Below are positions 25,980 to 34,775 of a stretch of 64,000 nt of DNA, piece by piece. The notes beneath the pieces are model-generated. The model had not been told where the DNA came from, made no database searches, and was given only the letters and a program-made list of their open reading frames with translations. Each line of letters begins with the position of its first letter. The stretch's first letter is position 1. Source of the DNA: CAYSUS01 sp964434165 (GTDB lineage Bacteria > Planctomycetota > Planctomycetia > Pirellulales > Thermoguttaceae); NCBI GenBank assembly GCA_964434165.1, contig CAYSUS010000028.1, positions 11,355 to 75,354 of the forward strand, in the 5' to 3' direction. The translations under genes were made by a program, and so were the position numbers.

Positions 25980-27059
25980 TCATTCATCGAACGGGCTCTT
26001 GCGCCGCGGCATGAAGTGGCACATCGCCACGCCGGTCAGGTAGAGAACGACCAGCGGCAAAGCCATCAGGAACATGCTGTACGGATCGGCCGGCGTGAGG
26101 ACCATGGCAATCACGAAGATCACCAGCATCGAGATCCGCCAGCTCCCCAGGTACGTCTCGACGGTGAACACGCCGATCCGCTCCAGGAACAGCATCACCA
26201 GCGGCAACTGGAAGGCCACGCCGAAGCCCAGCGGCAGGAACAACACGAAGCTCAGCCACTCGCTGATCCGCGGGTCCGGCTCGATGCCCAGCCACCGGTT
26301 GAAGCTGAAGAGGAAGTCGAGCACCGGCGGGAACACGGCGAAGAACGCCAGGGCCGCCCCGCCCAGGAACAGCCCCAGGCTGATGGGCAGGAACATGTGC
26401 ACGTAGTACTTCTCGTGCGGATACAGCCCTGCCGCCACGAAGCTCCATATCTGATAGAAGATCCACGGGCTGGCCAGCAGTGCTCCCACCAGGAGCGAGG
26501 CCTTCATGAAGATGATGAACGGCTCCTGGGCATTCAGGCTCGTGATGGGGATGTGAACCGGGCGCCAGATGAACACCGGGAGCAGCTCCTCGCGGTTCAC
26601 CTCAATGGGGCGGGAAGACGCGCCGCTCGACTCCGCGCTCTCCTTCGGGGTCTTCTCGGGCAGAGGAAAGTCCTTCAACTGCTCCGGAAACCGGGCCTTC
26701 AGTGCCGGCAGCATCTCCTCGGGCTGGACATACACCTGCTCCGGGATGAGCTTCTCCTTCTTGACCAGGTGCTTGAGCTCGGCCGGGTTCGCGGGTAAGG
26801 CCATCCCCTGGTTCTGGAGCTCTTCGAGCTTCTTCTCCGCGTCTCGGAGCGACTTGTCTTCCTGGTAGTCCTCCAAGGCGTTCTTAAGCGGGAGCTTGAT
26901 GAACTGGACCACCTGGTTGCCCACGAACAGCCCCACGACGAAACCCGCCACCAGCCCGACCAGCGACCGAAAAAGGCAGCCGCGGAGTTCTTCGAGGTGC
27001 TCCCCGAAGGTCATGGTCGAGCTCTTGAAGAGGTCTTCGTCGTATTCGCGGCGGGGCAT
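25980..27059 (-). CDS. tatC: Sec-independent translocase TatC with long first periplasmic loop
   Basis: The protein has 359 residues, against about 250 for E. coli. The N-terminus 'TMTFGEHLEELRGCLFRSL' is the signal-peptide-binding signature. TM1 is about 27-55. A hydrophilic insert of about 110 residues (about 61-171, Lys/Glu/Pro-rich) follows, then 'QEPFIIFMKASLLVGALLA' (TM2), 'YQIWSFVAAGLYPHEKYYV', and the remaining helices ending 'LTPADPYSMFLMALPLVVLY'. TatC is the receptor of the twin-arginine export system. A Tat-type signal is seen on the Gfo/Idh/MocA protein of this window. tatA/B are not adjacent. The gene is convergent with the P-II gene. Confidence 0.93.
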   Translation of the reverse strand: MPRREYDEDLFKSSTMTFGEHLEELRGCLFRSLVGLVAGFVVGLFVGNQVVQFIKLPLKNALEDYQEDKSLRDAEKKLEELQNQGMALPANPAELKHLVKKEKLIPEQVYVQPEEMLPALKARFPEQLKDFPLPEKTPKESAESSGASSRPIEVNREELLPVFIWRPVHIPITSLNAQEPFIIFMKASLLVGALLASPWIFYQIWSFVAAGLYPHEKYYVHMFLPISLGLFLGGAALAFFAVFPPVLDFLFSFNRWLGIEPDPRISEWLSFVLFLPLGFGVAFQLPLVMLFLERIGVFTVETYLGSWRISMLVIFVIAMVLTPADPYSMFLMALPLVVLYLTGVAMCHFMPRRKSPFDE

Positions 27060-27117
27060 GGGCGGGCTCGGGACGGCGTCCTGATAGCCGACTCGTGAAT
27101 CAGCGGCGTGAACCCCC

Positions 27118-27123
27118 TATAAT
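27118..27123 (+). promoter_or_regulatory. manA: Candidate -10 box of the phosphomannose isomerase gene
   Basis: A perfect TATAAT lies 126 bases upstream of the start at 27249, in the divergent gap with tatC. No good -35 box sits at the right distance, so this is a partial match only. Confidence 0.35.
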
Positions 27124-27248
27124 ACCACCGGATCGGCGGGGCGACAACGAAGGCCCTCGCCGAGCGCGGTTTGCCGCGCCAGCCATGCGCTTCTCGCGGC
27201 CGCGCCCATCTTCCAGGATTGGACTTGCAGAAGGAGGCGAGCTTCCTC

Positions 27249-28259
27249 ATGACCGACCCGCTCTACCCCCTGCGCTTCCGGCCCCTCTTGCAGCGCTATC
27301 TGTGGGGGGGGAGGCGACTAGCCACGGTGCTCGACAAGCCGATCGGCGAGGAGCCTGCCGCCGAAAGCTGGGAGATCTGCGACCACGGCCAAGATCAGAG
27401 CGTGGTCGCCGCCGGAGGGCTCGAAGGCACATCGCTGCACGACTTGCTCCTCCGCTTCGGACGCGAGCTGCTCGGCCCGGTGGCGGATCGGGTGGACCTC
27501 GCTCTGCCGCCCGAGAACCCCCGCAGCCGATTCCCCTTACTCGTCAAATTCCTGGACGCGGCCAAGACCCTCTCCGTCCAGGTCCATCCCGACGACCGCC
27601 AGGCGGCCTCCCTCGAACCGCCCGATCTGGGCAAGACCGAGGCCTGGGTGGTGTTGTGCGCCGAGCCGGGCAGCCTGATCTACGCCGGCCTCGTACCCGG
27701 AACCGACCGCAGGGCGCTGGCCTCGGCCGTGGCCGAGGGCCGTTGCGAGGAGGTGTTGCACCGTTTCGAGCCCCGTCCGGGCGACTGTGTCTTCCTCCCG
27801 GCCGGCACGGTGCACGCGCTGGGGGCCGGCCTGCTGGTGGCTGAGATCCAGCAGTCGAGCAACACGACGTTTCGCCTGTACGACTGGAACCGGCTGGGAG
27901 CGGACGGCAGGCCTCGACCGTTGCACGTGGAGCAAGCGCTGGAGGTCATCGACTTCGATCGGGGGCCCGTCGCGCCGCAAGGTCCCGCGCCCGGCGGCCC
28001 ACCTGACGTGGAACGCCTGGTGAAGAGCGAGAAGTTCGTGCTCGACCGTCGCAACCTGGCTGGACCGACGCGGGCTGGAGGAGACGGCCGCTTCCACGTC
28101 CTGCTGGTGCTGGAGGGGGAGATCCACGTGGAGGGCGATGCTGCGGAGAAGCCTCTCCGCAAGGGCGGGACCATCTTGATACCCGCCGGCTTGGACGCCG
28201 TCGAGGTCAGGCCGGCCGTTCGAACCGCCGTGATGCTGGACGCGTACGTCGAGGCGTAA
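27249..28259 (+). CDS. manA: Mannose-6-phosphate isomerase, class I
   Basis: The protein has 336 residues, start at 27249 supported by AAGGAGG about 11 bases upstream. Cupin zinc-site motifs are present: 'VQVHPDDRQAA' (Gln and His ligands), 'GKTEAWVVLCAEPG' (Glu ligand), 'DCVFLPAGTVHALGAGLLVA' (His ligand), and the signature 'EIQQSSNTTFRLYDWNR'. It interconverts mannose 6-phosphate and fructose 6-phosphate, for GDP-mannose supply or mannose use. Length and layout match the short Bacillus-type enzyme. A copy of the dispersed palindrome lies 18 bases after the stop. Confidence 0.93.
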   Translation: MTDPLYPLRFRPLLQRYLWGGRRLATVLDKPIGEEPAAESWEICDHGQDQSVVAAGGLEGTSLHDLLLRFGRELLGPVADRVDLALPPENPRSRFPLLVKFLDAAKTLSVQVHPDDRQAASLEPPDLGKTEAWVVLCAEPGSLIYAGLVPGTDRRALASAVAEGRCEEVLHRFEPRPGDCVFLPAGTVHALGAGLLVAEIQQSSNTTFRLYDWNRLGADGRPRPLHVEQALEVIDFDRGPVAPQGPAPGGPPDVERLVKSEKFVLDRRNLAGPTRAGGDGRFHVLLVLEGEIHVEGDAAEKPLRKGGTILIPAGLDAVEVRPAVRTAVMLDAYVEA

Positions 28260-28276
28260 GCCAAGGACTTCTCCCG

Positions 28277-28308
28277 GACTTCCGAAGTCCTGGAGACTCC
28301 GGAAGTCT
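28277..28308. repeat. Dispersed palindrome, copy 2
   Basis: GGACTTCCGAAGTCC, TGG, AGACTCCGGAAGTCT: one of five copies of a ~31-bp imperfect palindrome in this window, here 18 bases after the phosphomannose isomerase stop. It could form a hairpin in RNA. Confidence 0.65.
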
Positions 28309-28500
28309 AACGACGGGGGCTTGCGACCAGCGCGGTTCGGTTTGCACCGGCTTTCAGGGCGCACAAGCGCTCAAGTTTCCCACCGCAACAGAAGGCCTGG
28401 AAAAGACTTGCAGGTTCGATTCCCCATCGGCCGATGGCTCCGATGAGCTTGGGGCGGCGAGCCCGGGCGGATTCACCTTCTACCCCCGGGTTGAAGTGCC

Positions 28501-28506
28501 TATAAT
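28501..28506 (+). promoter_or_regulatory. Candidate -10 box of the small lipoprotein gene
   Basis: A perfect TATAAT lies 76 bases upstream of the start at 28583. The -35 position (TTCTAC) is poor. The rest of the 323-base gap before the gene holds palindrome copy 2 and nothing else recognisable. Confidence 0.35.
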
Positions 28507-28582
28507 CCGCCCCCCTGAAGCGCGAGCCTCGCCTCGCCCCCGGGTGAAGCCGTGCCGAACTGGCCGAGGAAAGGGCCGTTTC

Positions 28583-28855
28583 ATGCGATGCTGGTGGTTG
28601 CTTTCGGTCGCGGTGGCGATGGCCTTCTCGGCCGGATGCCAGGGCCTCGCCAGGCCCAACTGGCTGCATCCGGGCCCCGCCCAGTATCAGCAGCAGCGCG
28701 CGCACCAGTTCGATCCCTATCCTGAGAACGAGCCGGGGCCGGCCATGGTCGGCACGCGTCCCATGGAGTTTCGCAGTCCGCCTCCCGAGGTCCAGAAGGC
28801 CCGGCCCGATCAGCTCCGCCAGCGATGGTTTCCCTGGCAGCTCGGGGGGATGTGA
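28583..28855 (+). CDS. Small predicted lipoprotein
   Basis: The protein has 90 residues, with GAGGAAAGGG upstream of the ATG. A lipoprotein signal peptide (MRCWWLLSVAVAMAFSAGC) places the acylated Cys at residue 19. The mature part is short, Pro/Gln-rich and without obvious fold ('HPGPAQYQQQRAHQFDPY', 'MEFRSPPPEVQKARPDQL'). Similar short Tyr/Pro/Gln lipoproteins are common in planctomycetes; function unknown. Confidence 0.7.
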   Translation: MRCWWLLSVAVAMAFSAGCQGLARPNWLHPGPAQYQQQRAHQFDPYPENEPGPAMVGTRPMEFRSPPPEVQKARPDQLRQRWFPWQLGGM

Positions 28856-29072
28856 TCCGCCGGGGCCGCGTCGATCCGAATCGGGCACCCCCCTGAGCCG
28901 GGCCCGATCGGCCCGGCGTTCGTTTTCGCCCATGTCGGACGCCACCGGGCCGGCGCGGACGGACTTCTCGCGAACGGCCCGGCTTCCGGCCGAAGGCCCT
29001 GCTCCTGTCCAGGCCTCGGCCGTGCCGTTATGATGGCAAAGGAGCTTCCCTTTCGCGACTTGCCCCGCTGCC

Positions 29073-29936
29073 ATGCCCCATCGAAGGCCCCGAACGCGCA
29101 TCCCGAACACCCGACCCAAGCCCTCCAGGTCCGCGCCACGCGCCGACGACGAGCAGGCTGCGAAGGGCGTTCGCCTTCAGAAGGTCCTGGCCGAGGCCGG
29201 CGTGGCCAGCCGCCGCCAGTGCGAGGAGTTGATCCAGAGCGGCCGTGTCGAGATCGACCGCGAGACCGTGACCGAGCTGGGCGTGCGCGTCGATCCGGCC
29301 CGCCAGGAGATCCGTCTGGACGGCGAGGTGCTCAAACGCCATCGCCACGTCTATTACGCGGTGAACAAGCCGGAAGGCGTGGTCTCCACCAATCGCGACC
29401 CGGCCGGTCGCCCGCGGGTGATTGACCTGGTTCCAGCGTCCTCGCAGCGGCTGTTCGCCGTGGGCCGGCTCGACCTGCACAGCGAAGGGCTGATCCTGCT
29501 GACCAACGACGGCGATCTGGCCCATCGGCTCACCCACCCGCGATTCGGCGTCGAGAAGACCTACCGCGTGTCCGTGGCCGGGGAGCCGGAGGACGAGGTG
29601 CTCGATCGGCTCCGCCGCGGCGTGTGGCTGGCCGAGGGCCGCGTCCGGGCCCGAGCGGTCACGGTCCGCGGCAGGCACAAAGGCAGCTCGGTCCTGGAGA
29701 TCGTTTTGGACGAAGGGCGCAACCGCGAGATTCGCCGCATGCTGGCCCGGGTGGGCCACAAGTTGCTCCGTCTCCAGCGAATCGCCGTCGGTCCCGTGCG
29801 GCTCGGGCAGCTTCCCCCTGGGACTTGGCGGCGGCTCAGTGTCCAGGAGGTGCAGGCCCTGCGTGCCGTGGCCCACGGGAAGAAGCCGCCGAAGGGGCGA
29901 AAGCCGCGGAAGCATCCGAAGTCCCGCAGGTCGTGA
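29073..29936 (+). CDS. rluB: 23S rRNA pseudouridine synthase, RluB-type
   Basis: The protein has 287 residues. A basic N-terminal tail precedes an S4 RNA-binding domain ('VRLQKVLAEAGVASRRQCEE', 'LIQSGRVEID'), then the RsuA/RluB catalytic domain: 'YYAVNKPEGVVSTNRDPAGR', catalytic Asp in 'AVGRLDLHSEGLILLTNDGD', 'HPRFGVEKTYRV', 'LDEGRNREIRRMLARVGH'. A Lys/Arg-rich tail ends the protein. It should isomerise a uridine in helix 89 of 23S rRNA, by analogy with RluB (U2605). RsuA or RluE specificity cannot be excluded by eye. Confidence 0.9.
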   Translation: MPHRRPRTRIPNTRPKPSRSAPRADDEQAAKGVRLQKVLAEAGVASRRQCEELIQSGRVEIDRETVTELGVRVDPARQEIRLDGEVLKRHRHVYYAVNKPEGVVSTNRDPAGRPRVIDLVPASSQRLFAVGRLDLHSEGLILLTNDGDLAHRLTHPRFGVEKTYRVSVAGEPEDEVLDRLRRGVWLAEGRVRARAVTVRGRHKGSSVLEIVLDEGRNREIRRMLARVGHKLLRLQRIAVGPVRLGQLPPGTWRRLSVQEVQALRAVAHGKKPPKGRKPRKHPKSRRS

Positions 29937-30168
29937 AGCGAGAGGCGGTCGGCAGGGACGCATCACCCACCGCGAGGTCCGCAGCGAGATCGCAGCGCAA
30001 AACCCCGGGTTGCTCGACCCTGGGATGCGCAGCGTTCTCCGCGCTCCAGGTTTCCGTCATTTGTCCATTCCGTCATTTGGATTTGCTTCGGATTTCGTGC
30101 TTCGGATTTCGGATTGGATCCGCCGAGCCGACGCAGTTCCCGAGCCGTGACCCCGCGGAGACGGCCCC

Positions 30169-31038
30169 ATGAATCGAGCGAGTAGCCCCCGCTATGCCGA
30201 CCAGGCCTGGCATGGCACGGTCGCGATCCGCGAGAACGTCCCGCTTGCCCGCGACACGTACCGCGTGCGCCTCGAGGCCCCCGAGATCGCACGGCCGATC
30301 CTGCCGGGGCAGTTCCTCATGTTGCGGCTGCCGGGCTCGAGCGACCCGATCCTTGGCCGGCCGCTGGCCCTGTACGACGTGGTGCGCGACGAGTCCGGGG
30401 CGCCCCCGGCGATCGACATCGTCTATCTGACGCTGGGGCGCATGACCCGGCGGCTGGCGGCGCTCGGGCCTCGCGACGCGTTGGAGGCCTGGGGGCCGCT
30501 GGGTGGCGGCTTCCCGGCCGAGCCGGCCGAGCACCTGCTCATGGTCGCCGGCGGCATCGGGCAAACACCCTTCCTGGCCCTGGCCCGCGAATACTTGGGG
30601 CTCTCCACCTACGGCGATCCGCCCCGCCACGTGCCCCGGGCGAAGCGGGTGACGCTTCTCTATGGCACGAAGACCTGGGATTACCTGGCCGGGGTCGAGG
30701 ACTTCGAGCGTGCGGGCGTGGAGGTGGTGCTGAGCACCGAGGACGGATCGGCCGGCCAGCAGGGCGTGGTCACGCAGTTGATCGAGCCGACGGTCAAGGC
30801 GTCGCCGCATGCCTGCCGCATCGTCTGCTGCGGCCCGGAGCCGATGATGGAGGCCGCCGGGCACGTGGCCGAGCGCCTGGGGCTTCCCTGCCAGGTATCG
30901 CTGGAATCGCCGATGGCCTGCGGGCTGGGCATCTGCTTCAGCTGCGTCGCCCGCATCCGCGACGGCAAAGGGGGCTGGGACTATCGCCGCACCTGCGTCG
31001 ATGGTCCGGTGTTCGACGCCAGGGACGTGGTCTGGTGA
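30169..31038 (+). CDS. pyrK: Dihydroorotate dehydrogenase electron-transfer subunit
   Basis: The protein has 289 residues. It has the ferredoxin-reductase layout: FAD domain ('ILPGQFLMLRLPG', 'PILGRPLALYDVV'), NAD domain ('LLMVAGGIGQTPFLALARE', 'VTLLYGTKTWDYLAGVEDFE', 'RIVCCGPEPMMEAAGHVAER'), and a C-terminal [2Fe-2S] site 'ESPMACGLGICFSCVARI' with the fourth Cys in 'RRTCVDGPVF'. It passes electrons from dihydroorotate via the PyrD FMN subunit to NAD in pyrimidine synthesis. pyrD is not adjacent. The AT-richer stretch before it (about 30060-30120) holds repeated 'CTTCGGATTTCG' words. Confidence 0.9.
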   Translation: MNRASSPRYADQAWHGTVAIRENVPLARDTYRVRLEAPEIARPILPGQFLMLRLPGSSDPILGRPLALYDVVRDESGAPPAIDIVYLTLGRMTRRLAALGPRDALEAWGPLGGGFPAEPAEHLLMVAGGIGQTPFLALAREYLGLSTYGDPPRHVPRAKRVTLLYGTKTWDYLAGVEDFERAGVEVVLSTEDGSAGQQGVVTQLIEPTVKASPHACRIVCCGPEPMMEAAGHVAERLGLPCQVSLESPMACGLGICFSCVARIRDGKGGWDYRRTCVDGPVFDARDVVW

Positions 31039-31084
31039 GTGGGTGAGTGGTTTGGGGAGCGAGGGCTTTGGCGAACGGGATCGA

Positions 31085-33367
31085 TCACTTCGCGCCGGTG
31101 CAGCGGCCCTCGCATACTTCGTGCTCGTTGCTCCATCCTGCCGTGCCTCTCCGCCACGGCCGTCGCCGCCCGAGGAGCGGAATGCTGGCAGCGAGGCCTA
31201 GGGCCAGCAGCACCCACGTGGCCGGCTCGGGAACGCGGGCCAGCTCCGCCAGGCGCACGTCGTCGAAGAAGTACTGGGACGAATCGCTCGGCGGGAGCGG
31301 ATCGTGAACCGACAGGCGGAGCCAGACCTCTTGACCCACCAGCCCCGTGTCGATCGTGAGCGTCTCGAGCAGTCCCTGCCAGCCCTCGCCCGGAAGCAGC
31401 TCCATGTCGTAGGACGTGGACAGCATGTCCCCCACGTTGACCCCTTGATCGCCGACGGTCACGTCCGTGGCGAACGCGGCCCGGGCGAGGGCGCCGCCCT
31501 GCTGGTCGGCGCGAGCCGCCACGTCGACTTGGAGCATCCACATCTTGCCTACGTCGTCGGAGTCGATGACGCCGAGCGACTGGAAGATCCAGGTGTCGGT
31601 CACGCCCGCGTCGCGCAAGACGAGGTTGGCGACCTGCTCGCCGCGCGAGGCGGCGGGCATCTTCCCTCCGTCGTGCTCCGCGGGATTCATGGGATGGGAG
31701 TTGGGGCCGTCCTGCCCCGGGCCCGCCGAGGCCGACTCGTACCATCCGGCGATCGGAACGCCGGCGACGATTCCATTCTCGTGGGGCGGCACGTCGGGCG
31801 ACTCGAAGCTGCCGTTGGCCACCGGCATGGTCGCCAGGATCAACTGGTCGAGAGTGAAGCCGGGCATCACGGTCAGGGCGGCGGCCTGCGTCGAGGTCAA
31901 AGGCCGGTCGTACACCTGAAGGTCGTCGAGCTTGCCGAGGAAATCGCGCGCCAGATCGGCCCGGTTGCCCAGGAACAGGTCGTGGGCCAGTCCGCCGAAG
32001 GTGGATCCCGGCTGCGCGGCAGCCGGTACGCCGTCGATGTACCAGCGGCCCTGGCCGCTCGCGTCGTGCGTCAGCACGTGGTGGTGCCACCGGTCGCGGG
32101 CGACTGGGCCGGGCTCGCCGAGCGTATGCCCCTGGCCGAGGTCCTGCGTGATCCCCCCGGCGTACAGCTCGGCCGGGGAGCCGTATCGCCGTAGGAACAG
32201 CTCGTCGAATCCGGGCCCCGACCCCGCCCCGACCATGTAACCGGTGTTCGTGCCGCTCGGGTCCGGCGCGAACTCCCAGAAGGCGATCGAGAAAGTCCCG
32301 TCCGGAAGGACCTCCCTGGGAACGACCACGCGATCGTCGTTGCCGTCGAAGCTGGCCGCGCCCCCGATCCTCCCGGCGGCGTCGATCGTGGCCCCCGTGG
32401 CTGTCCCGTGGTTGGCGCCCACGGAGTCGGTGAAGTCCGAGTCGAACGTCCAGTGGCCGGTCAGGACCGGCGGCGGCGACCCGGCCACGCGCCGCAGGGC
32501 ATCGTAGTGCCGCTGGGCCGCGGCCTGGTCGAGGGCCGCGCCGTAGATCGCCACTTCATCGAGCTGGCCGTCGAACCCCCGCTGGTAACCCTGGCCTATG
32601 GGCGTGAAGTCGGCGATGCCGATGCCCAGCGGCGCGCTGCTCCCGTAGGAGCTGCTGGCCACGACGCCCTCGAGCGCCTTCGACAAGCCCGTATCGCCCT
32701 GGCTGAGGTTGGCGACGTAGCTGGTGATCTGGGTGTTGCCGCCCGACTGCTCGTACGTGTTCACCAGGTAGTACCAGTCGCCGGGCCGGAAGTACCGCAG
32801 CACGGTCCGGTCGTTGTCCGGCTGGGAGAAGTCGTCGCCGACGATCGTCGCCAGCCGGTCGCCTTCGCCCTGGTAGAGGTAGTAGCCGCGCCGATCGCTG
32901 GCTTGACGCGTGGCCACGCCGTAGCCGCTGCCGCTGGGCGCGGCCAGGGGCCGGAAGATCGCCTCGACGGTCATCGATGCGGGAAGCGCGACGGGCGCCA
33001 CGGTCGAGAGCCCGGCCCCGCCGCTCGAAAACCCCTGCCCGTCGTTGTACGGAGTGAGGCTGGTGCTGGTCCCGTCCCATGCCGGCCCCGAGAAGCTGAC
33101 TCCGGTGGCCGTGCCGATCGTGCTGGAGCCCGTCCCGTAGCTGACCACCGAGAGGTCGGCGGCGCCGGGCCCCTGGTCCGCAAGCCGCGCCAGGTCGTTG
33201 GCGCCCTCGAAGGTGTAGTGATGGATCAAGTCGGGCTCGGCGGTGACCGTGCCGCGCAGGTCAACAACCGAGCCTCGCGACAGGCTCGAGACCGTCAGGA
33301 TCAGCAGTGCCGCCCCGGCCGACACGAACGCAACGCGCGGGGCGAACCGTTTCGAGAGCGCGAACAT
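31085..33367 (-). CDS. LamG-domain PEP-CTERM surface protein
   Basis: The protein has 760 residues from the ATG at 33367 (GGAGA 6 bases upstream). A signal peptide spans about 1-33. Two concanavalin/LamG-like sandwiches follow: 'LIHHYTFEGANDLARLADQG' to 'GQLDEVAIYGAALDQAAAQR', and 'LTGHWTFDSDFTDSVGANHG' to 'GKLDDLQVYDRPLTS'. A third region resembles carbohydrate-binding modules ('VANGSFESPDVPPHENG'). Near the end is the sorting signal 'VPEPATWVLLALGL', a hydrophobic helix and RRR. Unusually, about 23 residues follow the arginines. PEP-CTERM proteins are processed by exosortase and tied to exopolysaccharide. No exosortase is in the window. Confidence 0.85.
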   Translation of the reverse strand: MFALSKRFAPRVAFVSAGAALLILTVSSLSRGSVVDLRGTVTAEPDLIHHYTFEGANDLARLADQGPGAADLSVVSYGTGSSTIGTATGVSFSGPAWDGTSTSLTPYNDGQGFSSGGAGLSTVAPVALPASMTVEAIFRPLAAPSGSGYGVATRQASDRRGYYLYQGEGDRLATIVGDDFSQPDNDRTVLRYFRPGDWYYLVNTYEQSGGNTQITSYVANLSQGDTGLSKALEGVVASSSYGSSAPLGIGIADFTPIGQGYQRGFDGQLDEVAIYGAALDQAAAQRHYDALRRVAGSPPPVLTGHWTFDSDFTDSVGANHGTATGATIDAAGRIGGAASFDGNDDRVVVPREVLPDGTFSIAFWEFAPDPSGTNTGYMVGAGSGPGFDELFLRRYGSPAELYAGGITQDLGQGHTLGEPGPVARDRWHHHVLTHDASGQGRWYIDGVPAAAQPGSTFGGLAHDLFLGNRADLARDFLGKLDDLQVYDRPLTSTQAAALTVMPGFTLDQLILATMPVANGSFESPDVPPHENGIVAGVPIAGWYESASAGPGQDGPNSHPMNPAEHDGGKMPAASRGEQVANLVLRDAGVTDTWIFQSLGVIDSDDVGKMWMLQVDVAARADQQGGALARAAFATDVTVGDQGVNVGDMLSTSYDMELLPGEGWQGLLETLTIDTGLVGQEVWLRLSVHDPLPPSDSSQYFFDDVRLAELARVPEPATWVLLALGLAASIPLLGRRRPWRRGTAGWSNEHEVCEGRCTGAK

Positions 33368-33457
33368 GGCAGTTCTCCATGCAACCAGGAGTGTCTCCGC
33401 AATGGGCCCCAACGGCCTCGTGTCCTCCCGTCGGAAGGCGGGTCCGCAGCGTCCCTG

Positions 33458-33485
33458 AGTATAGCCTGTCGCGCTGGGAAGTCAC
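33458..33485 (-). promoter_or_regulatory. Candidate promoter of the PEP-CTERM gene
   Basis: On the minus strand: GTGACT (33485-33480), 16 bases, TATACT (33463-33458). The -10 box is good (5 of 6), the -35 fair. The leader would be about 85 bases. Confidence 0.4.
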
Positions 33486-33555
33486 GCGCGCGAAGGGAAA
33501 TCCGCGCCGGCGGGACGGGCCGCGGCAGGAGAAGACCCATAACTCACCCGTTCAC

Positions 33556-33584
33556 TTGCCTTTGGGTCCTGGTGAGAATACAAT
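33556..33584 (+). promoter_or_regulatory. Sigma-70-type promoter of the zinc-ribbon gene
   Basis: TTGCCT (33556-33561), 17-base spacer, TACAAT (33579-33584). The start codon is about 90 bases downstream at 33673. Confidence 0.5.
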
Positions 33585-33672
33585 GTCGGGCTTTCGGGCC
33601 GGCGCGGCGCCTGCCCCGCCGGACCCCACAAGACGCGGACCGCGCCGATCATGCGCGCCAGGAGGCGGCGCC

Positions 33673-34077
33673 ATGTGGAATTGCCCCAACTGCGGCGAGA
33701 CGCTGGACGAGGCGTTCGCCCTGTGCTGGAACTGCGGCACCGATCGCGAGGGGCGAATCGATCCCGAGTTCGAGCCGGTGGCTGACGATCCGCAGGTTCC
33801 CGATCCCGGACTTGGCGGGGAGGAGGCGATCAGCCGAAACGCCGAGGAGGAAGCCCGTCGGCGCGCGGGGGCGGCGGCCGTGCCCGACGAGGAACGGATC
33901 CGATCGCAGCCGTACCGTCTGGTGACTGTGGCCTCGTTCCGGTTCCCTTTTCCCGCCTGGACGGCACGCAACCGTCTGGAGGAAGTCGGCATCCCGGCGA
34001 TCGTCGCCGACGAGCAGACTTCGACCATGTACTGGCTCTACAACCAGGCGATCGGCATACAAAGGAAAGACTGGTGA
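33673..34077 (+). CDS. Zinc-ribbon / DUF2007-like protein, apparently truncated
   Basis: The protein has 134 residues. The N-terminal zinc ribbon is 'MWNCPNCGETLDEAFALCWNC' in outline (CPNC and CWNC pairs). An acidic linker leads to a DUF2007-like domain ('YRLVTVASFRFPFPAWTARN', 'RLEEVGIPAIVADEQTS', 'YWLYNQAIG'). Family members usually continue after this Gly with another strand and helix; here it ends seven residues later with IQRKDW. From about 34056 the base composition falls well below its surroundings, and the stop overlaps the next start. This looks like a 3' truncation at the edge of a foreign segment, though natural C-terminal divergence is possible. Confidence 0.7.
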   Translation: MWNCPNCGETLDEAFALCWNCGTDREGRIDPEFEPVADDPQVPDPGLGGEEAISRNAEEEARRRAGAAAVPDEERIRSQPYRLVTVASFRFPFPAWTARNRLEEVGIPAIVADEQTSTMYWLYNQAIGIQRKDW

Positions 34078-34775
34078 ACTACCACATAATGGATGCACAC
34101 CCGCTGACGGTCATGATCATCGTCGGCACGATCATGGTCACACCTTTCTACTTCTTCGCTACGTATGTCTATAGCGGAGCATCCCGGTCAAAGGGAGCAG
34201 TACTGGCTGCCGTATCCCTCCTCTTGGGTGCTTTCATGTTCTGGGTCTGCATAAGCGATCTTCCCCGCCGCCTCGGCCTTCCCGGTAACCTCATCGTGCC
34301 TGCCGCATGGATACTGCCCAGTCTGGTTCTCGCCATCGGGCGGAAGTGGTTCCTGAGTGAGCCCCTCTCGCAGAAGTGGCTAGTCGGCCTGCAGCTGTTT
34401 CGAGCGATCGGTGCCGTGTTCCTCGTGGAGATGGTCCGAAGGAACATCCCCGGCATCTTCGCCTACCCGGCAGGCATCGGCGATGTCCTCGTCGCCGTCG
34501 TGGCACTGGCGGTACTGATTCGCTTCCGTCGAAGCGCCTTTATCCCGGCAGGAGCGGTATTCCTCGTCATAGTGCTTGGGGTGGCGGATTTTCTCAGTGC
34601 GTTCTTCTTTGGATTCACATCGTCCGAGACGCCGCTCCAACTCTTCCATCCGGAGGTCCCAAACAACGCAATCGTCTTCCCCACGGGAATGATCCCTCTG
34701 TTTCTTGTGCCCTACGCCATCTTCTTCCACGCGCTTTCTGGCCTGAACTACGTGATGCACGAGAGAAAGAAATGA
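34074..34775 (+). CDS. Hypothetical multi-pass membrane protein in low-GC cassette
   Basis: The protein has 233 residues from a GTG at 34074 that overlaps the preceding stop (GTGA), with AAAGGA upstream; an ATG at 34089 is an alternative. About seven hydrophobic helices are seen, for example 'VMIIVGTIMVTPFYFFATY', 'GAVLAAVSLLLGAFMFWV', 'DVLVAVVALAVLI' and 'IPAGAVFLVIVLGVADFLSA'. Codon use is much less GC-biased than in neighbouring genes. It overlaps the next gene by ATGA and is surely cotranscribed with it. No family is recognised; it is likely acquired by transfer. Confidence 0.75.
   Translation: MNYHIMDAHPLTVMIIVGTIMVTPFYFFATYVYSGASRSKGAVLAAVSLLLGAFMFWVCISDLPRRLGLPGNLIVPAAWILPSLVLAIGRKWFLSEPLSQKWLVGLQLFRAIGAVFLVEMVRRNIPGIFAYPAGIGDVLVAVVALAVLIRFRRSAFIPAGAVFLVIVLGVADFLSAFFFGFTSSETPLQLFHPEVPNNAIVFPTGMIPLFLVPYAIFFHALSGLNYVMHERKK

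Noticed and set aside
28395..28440. Sequence GGTTCGATTCC resembling a tRNA T-arm
   Set aside because: The flanking bases do not pair into a T-stem, and no acceptor, D or anticodon arms can be built on either strand.
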